From Wolfiporia cocos (taxonomy: Eukaryota > Basidiomycota > Agaricomycetes > Polyporales > Phaeolaceae), in NCBI GenBank assembly GCA_029448655.1, contig JACCLO010000002.1, positions 4,650,001-4,714,000 of the forward strand: 64,000 bases of DNA. Reading direction: 5' to 3'. Shown here one piece after another: positions 53,439-64,000 of this stretch (within the stretch, counting starts at the first letter, position 1; every line of letters begins with the position of its first letter). A model generated the notes under the pieces. It was not told the origin of the DNA. It saw nothing but the letters and a program-made list of their open reading frames with translations, and did no database searches. The position numbers were made by a program, and so were the translations under genes.

Positions 53439-54469
53439 AGGAGGGAAGCCTCGACAGCCAGTTCGGACACCCATGCGGGATTATATCAGGGTGGAGACGG
53501 CATGCATAGCTACCGGTGCTAGCGAAACCTTCGAACGATGCCGAACTTCATCGGAGTTTGCGAGGCGCGCAAGAAAGTATGGCAGGTGGCATTGGGTAGA
53601 CTTCAGTGCAATTCGCGCTACATGAAGGGGCACGCAAGAAAAGAGCAAGTGAGAAGGGCAAGTGACATTGGATAGACTTCAGTGCAAGTGCAATTGGCGG
53701 CAACCATATCAATAGCCCCACGCAAGGGGTGCTTTGCTCCATCGCTCAGGTTCATGGTTGAACAAGATGTGGCTGCTGTGTATCCCCGTCGATTCCCCGA
53801 GGACATCTGCATGGCGGAAGCGCTTGGCAACAGTGACTCCTGACACGCGGACTCGTCGCGGAGTCGCGTTGAGCAAAGCATTTACTTCAAGGCCGCTCTA
53901 GAAAAGTGCAAGTGAGCGTCGTTGCCTGCAATGGAACAATACACGTGCAAATGTTGGCTAGTCTCTTCAGGCTACGTAAAGTAGCCCTTCGTAGGTGCGC
54001 CTATACAGGCTCTTGCGCGTTTGATAAGCAAAAGGGAACAACAGTTTGTACGGCGATGCAGACCGATAGATAGACGTCTGCTGCTCTCTAGCCTCCCGCT
54101 ATCATACTCACATAGCCCGCACCTATAGCCCACTAACGTCGGCTCGCCGACATCTTGCCGAGTCAGAGCCGCCTCGCATGCCTGCTCCGGTAAAAAGAAT
54201 CTGGAGAATGCAACTCATGCACCTAATGTACCTTACCCGGGTGATTTTAGGCTATTCTGATGGCAGTGAGCTTGCAGAGAGCGGGTACTGAGAACACTAC
54301 TTCGTTCCATTGACACGACAGTCTTTTGACTCAGTACAACATGGTGCCCTCGTGAACATTTGATGAAGATGTCCAGTGGTCCGAATCAATCGTCCAACAC
54401 CTGCATAGGTATATAAGTGCAGGGAACCTTTGAATGTATAAAGTCTGGACAGCCATTCCGGTGCAGGTG
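53439..54469. other. Intergenic upstream of the P450
   Basis: It contains an imperfect direct repeat: CATTGGGTAGACTTCAGTGC at about 53590 and CATTGGATAGACTTCAGTGC at about 53668, roughly 79 bp apart. It should also contain the P450 promoter. No gene was recognised. Confidence 0.4.
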
Positions 54470-54570
54470 GTTATCGCTGGTTATCGCGATTATCGATTAT
54501 CGATTATCCGCCGTTCAAACGTTCAAACGTTCAACGTTCAACGTTCAACGTTCAACGTTCAACGTTCAAC
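54470..54570. repeat. Two adjacent short tandem repeats
   Basis: The first tract (about 54470-54508) repeats a TTATCGA-like unit. The second (54512-54570) is a heptamer array of CGTTCAA, about eight units with two longer by one A. Confidence 0.85.
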
Positions 54571-55196
54571 AATTAGTGGCGGGGCCGGCCGATCCATCGC
54601 GCAGCTGGGTCGAGAGGCCGGCCCCAACGTTCGAGCGAGCAAGCAAAATTTCGCCGCGCGCATACGCGCGCCTACTCCTTGCCCTTCTGTGCGTCGCTCA
54701 CCAGCCCGCTGCCGCTGCCTTTAGCGACGCCGCCGTCCCGTTCCTGCCCCCCTCCCGCTCCCTTTCTTTTGGTGTGATCGCGCCGTGGCCATCATGTACC
54801 GGCCCTGAGCGCCGCGTCGCGCTACGTACCGTGGTTTACTTACTGTATGCTTGTTCTAATTCTGCGTGCGCCACCCCATCGCGCGCGGTGCGCGCCTGTG
54901 CGTGCCAATCGCGCGAGATGAACGGGCCCGCCCACCCGGCGGCTGCTACTCCTGCGTCCGTTTCCGGCTAACGCCGGTCCCGCCCAACTCATCAGAGCAC
55001 GCTGCATCGCTGCATCGCCGCTTCCCGTTACCCACCGCTGCGACGACGAGCTCTGAAGCTCAAGCTTCAGCTTCAGCGCTGTCAGCTTCAGGCTCAAGCC
55101 ACTGCGCGCGGCTCGGTGACGTCCGGGATGCGATTATTGTCATACGGAAACTAGTTGACCGCTTAACGATCCTCTTCCGATCCTCCTTTATTCTCC
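54571..55196. other. GC-rich stretch, no gene recognised
   Basis: The stretch is markedly GC-rich, with GGCCGGCC motifs and GAGCTCAAGCTTCAGCTTCAG-type short repeats near 55060. It lies directly upstream of the QCR2 fragment and may be its former promoter and 5' region. Confidence 0.35.
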
Positions 55197-55515
55197 ATGC
55201 TGGCTACAAGAGCGTCTGCCGCGCGCAGTGCGTCGCGTCTCACCCGGAATTATGCCTCAGTCGTCGACACTTCCGGTGTGAAGGTCGCTGTAGTCGACAA
55301 CGGCGAGCCAACTTCGGCGGTCAAGTACATGTCTGATGCGGTCCACCGGGCTCGCGGTGCCGACGACAGTCACTAGAGCACGAGCAAGCGTTCGTTCCTC
55401 GGGACCCTTCGCGAGGCGGAACTCTATGGCGGCGTGCTGTCGACGACTATTGAGAGAGCACTTAGCTCTGGCTAAGACGGCGGAGTTCCCGCATGGCGAT
55501 GAGTGAGTTGTCTCC
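55197..55515 (+). pseudogene. QCR2-like 5' fragment (ubiquinol-cytochrome c reductase core 2)
   Basis: Starts MLATRASAARSASRLTRNYA, a typical mitochondrial presequence rich in Arg, Ser and Ala. 'SVVDTSGVKVAVVDNGEPTS' follows, which is the usual start of the mature Qcr2 core protein. The Gly-rich 'AGSRYEP' segment expected next is missing. After an intron-like gap comes 'TSKRSFLGTLREAELYGGVL', out of frame with the start, and the frame then breaks again before 'EFPHGDE'-like sequence. The remaining three-quarters of the gene is absent. Confidence 0.65.
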
Positions 55516-55802
55516 GTGCAGGCCAAACCGACGTACGTGCGTCATGTGAGCGGCCTTGGTCTATAGGAGAACAGATCGACAACTTCGAGAAGCGTACTCT
55601 GGATACAGATGAGTTCCATTGACCGGGGGGGCCGGCATGCCGAACCTCAGCGAACGTGCAACAGAGATTATCTACATTTGCTCAGCACAGCCAACGTTAG
55701 ATCAGACATTCCGGACACTTCTGCTCGCGCATAGTCCAGACAATTTGGATCCAATTGTCAGATGGAATATGGACAACTTGGGTATCGCACGCCGTGGGTT
55801 GG
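55516..55802. other. Spacer between QCR2 fragment and helicase fragment F
   Basis: An open frame at about 55637-55800 (MPNLSERATEIIYICSAQPT...) may be a remnant of another gene, but I do not recognise it. Confidence 0.3.
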
Positions 55803-56240
55803 CTGACCCTCGTGTTACGCGGTCATCAGCTGCTTTCTCGCCCTATCTTTACGACCGTGCAGGTAATTCTTGACGCACTCGAAGTATACTACGAGATATG
55901 GCGAGGGTCCTAACAAGAGCATCCTGTAGCGTCTATTGCATCAATAATGCCGCAACTTGTCCCATGTTTGCACTAAGTGACATGCTCGAAGACTTATAAA
56001 TCGCGACGTTGTTTGTATCGACGATATATATATATTGAGAATGGTCGCAGCTGCCGCCGCCAACTCTACTTCCGTTAGCGCTCTAGGTGCAGCATCGTCC
56101 TGTCCTCCTGAGTCCTGTTCGAGATTGACAATATCCTCCTCCACGTTCAACACCGGCGTTTGTCCACCAGCCTGTTGCAGTGGCAGTTTGACTTTGTCGA
56201 ACTTCTGTCGGTCCCGCTGCAATACGGCCCTCCGGAAGGA
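55803..56240 (-). pseudogene. TRANK-like helicase C-terminal fragment F, decayed
   Basis: The plus strand matches 39840-40260, the C-terminal module of copy C: for example TCTTTACGACCG, GACGCACTCGA, AGAGCATCCTGTAGCGTCT and GAGATTGACAATATCCTC. Two gaps and several frameshifts are present. It lies downstream of copy D, separated by a short piece resembling the SBDS/helicase C 3' flank (ACACTACTAGTACAAAGG). Confidence 0.78.
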
Positions 56241-56495
56241 TCATGCGCATTGTTGTAACAATACACTACTAGTACAAAGGCCCATGCAGACCGCCACAGT
56301 CACGCATCGAGCCAGAGAAAGGGGGTCAGAAGACAGACTCACAGACAAAAGCAAATCAAGGACATCAGAGGGAATGTAGAGGTACAAGCGTAAAGCTATA
56401 TATATATATAACTGCATACAAGCGACGAGACAAGATCAGGGGTCCCATATAGCGAGCTCGAGACTTCTTCCAAGCCAGTGGCTTGGCACGCAGAT

Positions 56496-59400
56496 TTAAG
56501 ACACCTCGAGAGGGTCGATATCCTCCACATTAAGCACCGGTCTCTCTTTTGTTCGGACTGTCACTCTGGGCCTGAGGATGCCCTTTAACGCTAATTCAAG
56601 ATCTCCTCGCCATGCAGCTGCAGCGCCCGAGGGTAGCTGTTCAGCGAGCCGCTGGACGTCGCGCACGCACGCCTTCAGTTCTTCCAAGTCTTGCTTACGA
56701 TGGAGCTCCGACTCTGGTAATAGCCGCTTATGAAGGCGTATGGCCTCCTTCATCCAACGCCTAAGACAGAGCAGAATGTTAGCGATGCTGGCGAGACGCA
56801 GTGGCTATACAAGCATACGATATATCTGTCAAAACCATTCCTGCAGTATCCAGCTCCTCGTGTTGCGCAGTTCTCAGCAGCTTCTTTGCCTCAGTTTTCC
56901 GGCGGTTCAGGTAGTCCTTCACACCTTCAAGATACACCACAAGATGCGGCAAGGGTCCCAGGAAGAGCATCCGATACTGTCTACGAGGCCAAGTCATGGC
57001 CTGGGAAGCCTTTTGGAATGACGCTGCAACTCGAAGCCGGCCTGCGCTGCGCAGAGCATTTCCAGGCTTTTCAAGCTGATCGCGCCGTTTTGCGTAACGG
57101 CGATATATAACCAAGATCTTGCGTGCTGCTTGAAGGATTTGCTCAGTGAGGACGTCAGACACAGCATCATTTTGATGAGGATCCTCTTCGGCGTCATCCT
57201 CACTTTGATGCGCTTCGTCGGTGTTAACAGGCGCGGGTACGGAGAGGGCGAGCGATGCCTCCCTTGAACCAGGGTTCGATCTGAAAATGGATGTCGTACC
57301 GGTTCTCAGCAACCCCGGCAACTCATCGATCGTCTTGTATGTAATCTGCTTGACGTTTGGAAACGAGTGTGTATCGCCAGTCAGTCTGTCAACCTCGACA
57401 AGCTGGACCATTTCGTCCAAAGGCGACCCAGCGGTCGAGAACGAACGGACCGTTTCTGCAAGTTCATGCCAAGACGTCGCGGATGCATACCTATTGGCAT
57501 ATCAGATTGCTATTGAATGACTTCTACTAGCACAAACTCACTGCTCATATAGGCCGTCGACCTGGTGTTCAGTACCATGCAGAGTATTGATAATCTTGGA
57601 AACGGCATCTCGATAACTATCCAGAGAGTTATATCCCACTACCAGCCGTTCATTCAGTGTCTGGATCGTAGCTATGGAACGTATATGAACGTGACCGTAC
57701 AGAGACACAAGTTCTTGCAGCTGCATGCGATGTAAGTCACAGACCAATGCACCACAGTAACCAAACTCACAGGCGTGAGACAGACATAGCCCTCATGAGT
57801 CCAGCATCTGGTGATGATTGTGACAATAGATCGCTGTCATGGAAAAGGAGGTATTCTGGTGAAGGAATTAATCATGTTGATTCATATGCATGGTTCCGGG
57901 CACTTACCGGCACCCTTGCCCGTCTGCATTTGACTCATAAGCTGCGACATTGGCTCAAGATACATGTCTCTGAGCTCTGTGAACTTCGTGGTCCTGATAC
58001 AAAGTCGTTTCATGAAATCCACGAGCCGCACCAGCCAGCTTTGTGGCAGAGTGACATTGTGAAACGAACGTGTCGTCTGATATCTATCTCTAAGCACTAT
58101 AGATGCGCAGAGCAGATCAAGGAAATCGCATAAAACCACAATGTCAATAGGGATTCTACGCTTGATGATGTGGCTGCATTCCTTAGTGGTCAGATCGAAC
58201 AAAACATATTATACACCTTAACTCACCGCACGAACAGGACGCCTCTTAAAGCTGAAGTTTCATGGTCATCTATCATGAATGCCAAGAAGTCCTCCAGAAT
58301 GTAGACCTTCCTGTCATACCATCGTCTTAGCAATGTGGAGGACTTGTCCGGGACGCAGAGGGCACGAGTGAGCTGTAACTCTGCAGATTGCTTGTCGAAG
58401 GTGAAGGCAAGGGTGGCAATCCTCATGAAGCTAGTAAGGAAAATGCGGTACGAGCTATTAACCTCGAGGTGGAGAGTATTGAGCCATTCAAAAATCCATG
58501 ACATGACGACAGGCTTTGCTGCTTCGTATTCTGGTATATTTTCCGTCTCGATGTTGTGAGAGGAGCCAAGCTTGTAATGAAGGGGACAGAGAGTCTTGTG
58601 AAGGACCTGGAGCCAATGTCTTCGTTAAAGGGCAGCAATCCCAATAAGCCATTGACTTGTCCACTAACACACAAGCAGACTCACCGGCGCTGAATATTTT
58701 GCTCTTCCCGCTGCTCTATCGCATATACTGTGTTGTATATGAGCATCTGTTGCAGAATTATTCGGATCCGTGTGTTGTAAGCATCGGATTGGTAGGAACC
58801 AGCGTCAATATGGTCCTGTGCACAGCTGTCATCCCGAGCGCAATGGCCAGCCACAGCTTTCGCGAGGCATATATCCAGCGCCTGTACATTTCTGCACATC
58901 TCATTCTCCCTTTGAACTCTGTGGTGCAGACGATTTCGGAGCTCGCGCTTCAACAGCTTCTCGAGTTCCCCTTCCAGGACAACTGCACCTTCATCGGTCC
59001 GTTCAATTGGGATGCGATGCTTCACGCTGCGCATGTATAGAATAGTGCCCTTGTATAGCAAAAAGCGGTCCGCGGATATCGCCTTGATCGCAAAGATCCG
59101 CCTGGTGCGTTCATTCTGGCACGGGTGAGCTTGAGCAATAAGCTTCTGCATTAGTTGCACGTAGAGGTGGAAATCGTGAAGACTCGAGATGGCTTGAGAG
59201 GGAGGTATTCCGTGTAAGCAGGGAGGATCGCGAAAAACTCGATCAAGACACATGAGTGCCGACGCGCCATCGTAAGGGTAGAATGCAGTGCCCAATCGAA
59301 GAAGCGCGGGGATATCATTCCGCATGATGGCGCGAAACATGTGGACCTGTCAGCAAAGCATGAAAAGGGCACGGAGCGTCTCACGAACGAAAGAGCTCAC

Positions 59401-62400
59401 TTCGGTTTGAGTGCGCTCATCACGCGAGTCCAGCCTGAGTTGTTCTATTTTCAGAAGCAACTTTTGTGGATCGATGTTTTGAGTGGCAGGTCCAACTTCA
59501 CCGGAAGTGCCCAGTGACAGGCCATGCCATAGTCCATCGAGAAGACACCGCGATACCCGGCGAAGTAATTGATGATCACTCCTATCCATCATGAATGACT
59601 CGACTGCCTCAAGAGTTCGGCCCTTTGACAGCTGCAGCTCTGCTACCTCGGCAAATCTCCCTCTATCTTTCAGCAACGTAATGCGGGCTTCATCCAAGCC
59701 AAAATCATCCATATACTCCAGTGCTTCCTCTTCGTCGGCGAACAGCTCAAGAGCTTTCCTGGGAAAGCATCAGTAGTGGACAAGACAGCTAGACATCCGC
59801 AGTGTGCCACTTACTTCAGTTGGTTAGTTCTCAAGTACTCTAGACGCGCAACTTCGAGAATGCCCTTAGCAATATCTTGCTCTATGAACAGTTGATGGGC
59901 TTTGATGACATCAACAGCTTCGTCGAACAATCCGCCTTTCCGATATGACTGCGCCGAATGGCTATAGAGCCTTGCATTGTAGTAAGCTTTGCCAGCCGAT
60001 CTATATTCGCCGCACTGCGAATAACACTCAGCAGCGATACGGTGATAAGTCATCCGGTCATCGCCAGCTACATTCGGAGAGCTGGCGGAAGCTCTAAAAG
60101 CTTGAGCTGCTCTCGTGTAAGCGGCGAGGCGTGACTTTCCACCGTCGCGCGAATGAACTGGAGTGGATCTAGCCAGCTCTCGAAGATGATAGGCGCACGC
60201 GATATCCTTCTCCATTTGTCGTGACGCTCGCCCATAGCAGTAGATCGCTTGTGTGTATCGCTTGTTCTTGAACATTTCATCCCCTTTCTTCCCCCATTCC
60301 TCTTCGGTAGATGATTTAGCGAGCCGTGGTGCATCAGTCCTAGCTGTGAGGGTTTCTATCTGGTCCCTTGCTTCCCACACGAGCTATGCTACTGTTACAT
60401 ACGGTCCTGACCCCATCAGACAGCACTCACCCTCATCGGGTCGCCAACGTCAGAGGTATCAGCAATCCAGAGGTTTTTCCTTGCTCTTGTTATAGCAACG
60501 TATAGGAGCTTAAGCTAATGGAGAAGATCTAGCTGACCATCCGCGTTCTGCATCTGCGTACGATCGCTTACCTCGCGGCAAAGAACATTGTAGCGTGCAT
60601 CAATGAGCTGAGGTCTCTCTTTGAATTGCGGTAACACTTCGTGGAGAAAGATTCGCCAGCTTTGCGGATCGGCCGTCGAATCTGCGAAAAAATCATACAG
60701 CAGTACCTGAAAACCATATCATTGTACAAGTAATGAGAAAAGGCACTGTGTGCAATGAGAATCGCCTCACATCATTGAATTCGAGACCTTTGGCCTCATA
60801 TACTGTCCTAAGTCAGAATGTCAGCCCAGCAATACAAACATCAGATGTTAAATCCTACAATATTAGGCCAATATCTCGATCGTTTAACGCTCTACGAAGC
60901 TTCTCCCGAGCAGAATTGTCTCGAACCAAGACACCTGCCGCCAGTGCAACAGTGAGAATTCGTCTACGGGTGACAGGCGCAATGACATACATTGCTCCGC
61001 GCCGAATTCGATGGGATCGCCCCTGCATCTAGCTTAGACAATATACAAAGAGTAAGTTATAAACAGCTCACGATGACCCAAACAAGAGGTCCTCATAACT
61101 GCCGGAGTCTGCATTCCATTGGCTGAAAAAAATAGGCTTGATACCTTTTATCTTGCCTTTTTCTGGTGGAAGATTGTCGATAGAGTACGGCCAGAATTCT
61201 TTGATAAGATCAATCACAGTGCGTGCACAGTCAATAATGCCCGCATGAGAGCGATAGTTCGTCATGAGGTGGAACGTCCGGGGATTCACGCGCGGTAACG
61301 TTGATGACCCATTCTCCTGAAAAGCCTCCGTAAGCAGAGTGCGTAACGTGCTCGGTAGGCATTACAGATGTACCTCTATCCTATATAAGAATGCTTTCAG
61401 ATCGTCAAACCGGAACGCACTCCCGTAGGAGATTGTCTGCGCAGTGTCTCCTCCTATAAACAGCCCGCTCGTAGCGTTTGCGCACATCATTCGTAGAACT
61501 TCGCATGTGGGCCAGCTTAGATGCATCAACATATGAATGGTTTGATCCCTACCTAAGACATCAATCAATCGATTGTCCTGTGCTTCATCGATGTACCTAT
61601 TGCTCGATTGAGATGGCTGACGCTGCATAATTGAAAGTGCATGGCAACGCACAAGAAATCAATTGGCTGCCCAGGAACTCCTTTCTTGGGGTCGCGGAGA
61701 TCCTTCAAGATTGCGTGGGTTCTTTGACGATGATTCATCTCAGTCCGCATGCAACGATTTCAATGAATTTACATACCTGTCTGCAACATCGTATTCACCG
61801 CGTTCCTGTTTTTTCTTGAGATAAGCTTTGAACAGTTGATAAATCATGTCACGTTGATCTGCAAACGTTGCTTGTGTACGATGACTGAGGCTAATATACG
61901 TCTTCTCATCCAAGTATCCGCTTGCATTGTGCAAAGTATCTTCTGAGCCCTTGATCACACCTAGCAAGTAATAAATCCACATTTGAAGCCTGTGAAACTA
62001 TGCACGGACCCATAAATTCACCAAAAACTACGGCGGGGTCTGATAAAAGCATGAGGCGGTAGAACCTCAATTTAAGAGGGTAAGGCTCACCTAAACCCTT
62101 GGTCAGCGGCTGAGGAAGGTGGGGCCAGTACGAGTCTTGGAACTTCTCGAAGGAAACCAGTCGCGTGCGATGCCTACGGAACCAAGACCCTGCGGACGAG
62201 TCATCCCTACTTACGTCGTTCCCAAGTAGCCGACATAACTGGAGACAACGAGTGCATTAGAATTACAACTTTCACACGTAGCACAGTTTGAATACCTTGT
62301 CGAATGTCACAAACAGTGGGAAATCGTCATCTTGCAACTTGCTGAAGCGTTCATCAACATCGTCTTGCCACAGTGCTTCTTCGTCTTCATCGACAAGCCG

Positions 62401-64000
62401 CTGTGACGGCTGGCCGCGCCTTTCATCCACCATTGACCTTAACTCTTGAGATGACTTATCTGCTATTTCCAAGGATTCCAACAACTTGTTGAAGTAATCC
62501 TGCACTTTTCTTGCGAGAACACTGGATTGTGTGACAAACATTTGACGAGGCTTCGCCATTGCACCATCACACATCTTCCATGCGCGTTCAATGCCAAGCA
62601 TCTTGAACATCATGGTGGTTGTCTTCCTGATATGGCTGTCAAGCACTTTAGCGACATATGTACCATTATATGGCGCACCCAGTGCCGCTCCTGCCAATCA
62701 CATAACAGGAGAGTGGGTATTCGATGATTTGCTGTTCTTTCTCTCTGGACAGTTCAATCAGCATGCGGCAGCCTCTATTGCACAAACGTATTTACGAAAC
62801 ATTGAATACGTGCGCCACGTCTTGATCTGCTAGGATACCTGAAATAAATTAGCACAATATGCTGCATGTCATTTTGTCAAACCTACTATTTAGGAACGCC
62901 TGCACGAATTCCAGCATTCTTCAGTAGAATCAACATCTACAGATTACTAACAGCTTACCTGTGAAAAAGTTACATATTTGTCGAGCCTACATGATTCTCA
63001 TCGTTCAGCGTTCACGCAAACACCAACTCGGCTTCAGTGAGACGTACACGAGCATCTCATGTAACTATGATTTGCCACTGATTGTCAGATGTACGTTCGG
63101 TGCCATAGAATGTGAGCCATACCTTAAAGAGGTCGTCTTTGTGCAAATTCGGCAGTCCAGCGTGCTCCTGGCCATGAATGCCATCAATTTGAGAGCTGAC
63201 GGCGTTCCAGAACGGTTCGGCCATCTCGTTGTCTTCGTACACTCCAAACACCTTAATCGCTATGAGAATTATGAGTCGATACAGAGTCAATTGTTGTGTG
63301 ACCCTGTCCTACCTTCCTTCGTGGTCTTGCCAGTGCGAGTCAGTCACTGCCTTCCCTGGACACAGCCCGTAGCATACTCACTTTACTTTCATATTCGGTT
63401 ACACTGTCAAAATAATACTATTGACCAACCTCATTCAGAGGTAATGCTCGAGCCATTGGAGAACTCATGGACATACAACAAGGTGACGTTCTCCGACCTG
63501 CGCTTGATATATCTGAGGGTTGGCTTCTGGACTCGTGACCTGTTTATGGTTCTCGCATGAGAATCGGCCTTTTGAAAGATCCCTGCGCACAACATATGAG
63601 ACATGTCAAGCCTAACGCGTGCTCGAAAATGATACCTTATGCTCTTGTAGATGGTGGTGAATAGTGGCCAGTCGTGCTTGCGTGTATGGCGTACGTCCGA
63701 ATCCGCTCGAGTGGACATGAGAATACGCCGATTGCCAAAACCTTTTGCACTTTCGAAGTAAAGTGTAGCACGCATAGAATGCAGGGTATCATATGTGGCA
63801 GGATCGGCGGTGGAAGGCAAAGTAACGGCACCCGATTCGGACGCGACATGCTTCGAGTCTTGTTTCAAGACTTCGTCCATGTATGCCTTCTTGAAAATCT
63901 GCTTCAATTTTGAATCACGTAGGATCCTGAGGTGTTGCTGTTGCACCCGTCAGCTATAAATTGGCTCTCTTCTTCGAGGAAGTACAAACTTGAAGAGTGT
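56496..64000 (-). CDS. Giant TRANK1-like SF1 helicase, copy D, partial at the right window edge
   Basis: The 5' end lies beyond 64000. Within the window, from N to C: 'MSTRADSDVRHTRKHDWPLF' (about 63700) and Walker A GRSGTG|KTTT, with an intron at 62627-62678. Then motif II YIDEAQDNRLID (about 61575), motif III GLFIGGDTAQTISYGSAF (about 61440), motif IV MTNYRSHAGIIDC (about 61240) and motif VI at about 60480. TPR-like repeats cover 59360-60380 ('CGEYRSAGKAYYNARLYSHS'). The CCCH finger is 58810-58869 and the IQ-like helix with 'RRQYRMLFLGPLPHLVVYLE' lies at 56920-57130. It ends 'NVEDIDPLEVS' at 56496-56498. It is closer to copy C than to A or B (DEAQ rather than DEVQ; shared 3' UTR). No disruption was seen. 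Confidence 0.85.
58810..58869 (-). other. CCCH zinc-finger motif, helicase copy D
   Basis: The minus-strand frame gives CLAKAVAGHCARDDSCAQDH. The spacing is C-X8-C-X5-C-X3-H, one residue longer than in copies A-C and matching the classical CCCH spacing exactly. Confidence 0.7.

Noticed and set aside
54417..54971. 184-codon open frame upstream of the QCR2 fragment
   Set aside because: It runs through the CGTTCAA array and a GC-rich block, has no recognisable domain, and overlaps equally long frames in other phases.

Overview
The window reads as genomic DNA from a basidiomycete fungus, most likely an Agaricomycete (polypore- or mushroom-type). Genes are broken by many introns of about 45-65 nt with GT-AG borders. 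The recognisable single-copy genes are fungal housekeeping or chromatin genes (DBP3, DOT1, an RVS167-type BAR/SH3 gene, SBDS/SDO1). There are also DUF6534 and DUF6698 genes and a microsomal P450, as is typical of Agaricomycetes. No tRNA, rRNA or CRISPR array was recognised. Family assignments come from motifs read by eye; no database search was run.

The dominant feature is a family of giant superfamily-1 (UvrD/Rep-type, TRANK1-like) helicase genes. Copy A (3.8-9.7 kb, +) is 5'-truncated and has a chimeric 3' end. Copy B (12.3-20.7 kb, +) looks complete. Copy C (48.8-39.5 kb, -) is complete but split at its start by a hAT-type element. Copy D (64.0-56.5 kb, -) runs off the right edge. The shared order is an N-terminal region, the helicase core, TPR-like helical repeats, a single CCCH zinc finger, a helical region, a degenerate IQ-like helix and a conserved 'RRYRMLYLGP-PHLLV' block. 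Two further C-terminal fragments (E at 21.9-25.2 kb, F at 55.8-56.2 kb) are decayed.

Layout: a DUF6698 gene (1.4-3.0 kb); helicase A; a segmental duplication carrying part of SBDS; an alpha/beta-hydrolase remnant; a fold-back element; helicase B; a DBP3 3' fragment fused to helicase fragment E, which is split by a 2.6-kb transposon; then a housekeeping core of DBP3 (-), DOT1 (+), a decayed and an intact DUF6534 gene (+), RVS167-like (-) and SBDS (+). Helicase C (-) follows, then a rearranged SBDS fragment, a P450 (-), a QCR2 5' fragment, helicase fragment F and helicase D (-).

The helicases on both sides point inward at the housekeeping core. Pieces of the core genes (SBDS, DBP3) have been copied next to helicase pieces several times, with introns retained, so copying was at DNA level. 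The locus looks like a recombination-prone multigene cluster: tandem and inverted helicase copies, in-frame domain shuffling and transposon insertions around otherwise ordinary genes. What the helicases do is not known from the sequence. The helicase core plus CCCH finger plus TPR-like repeats suggests RNA- or RNP-directed activity, which is inference.
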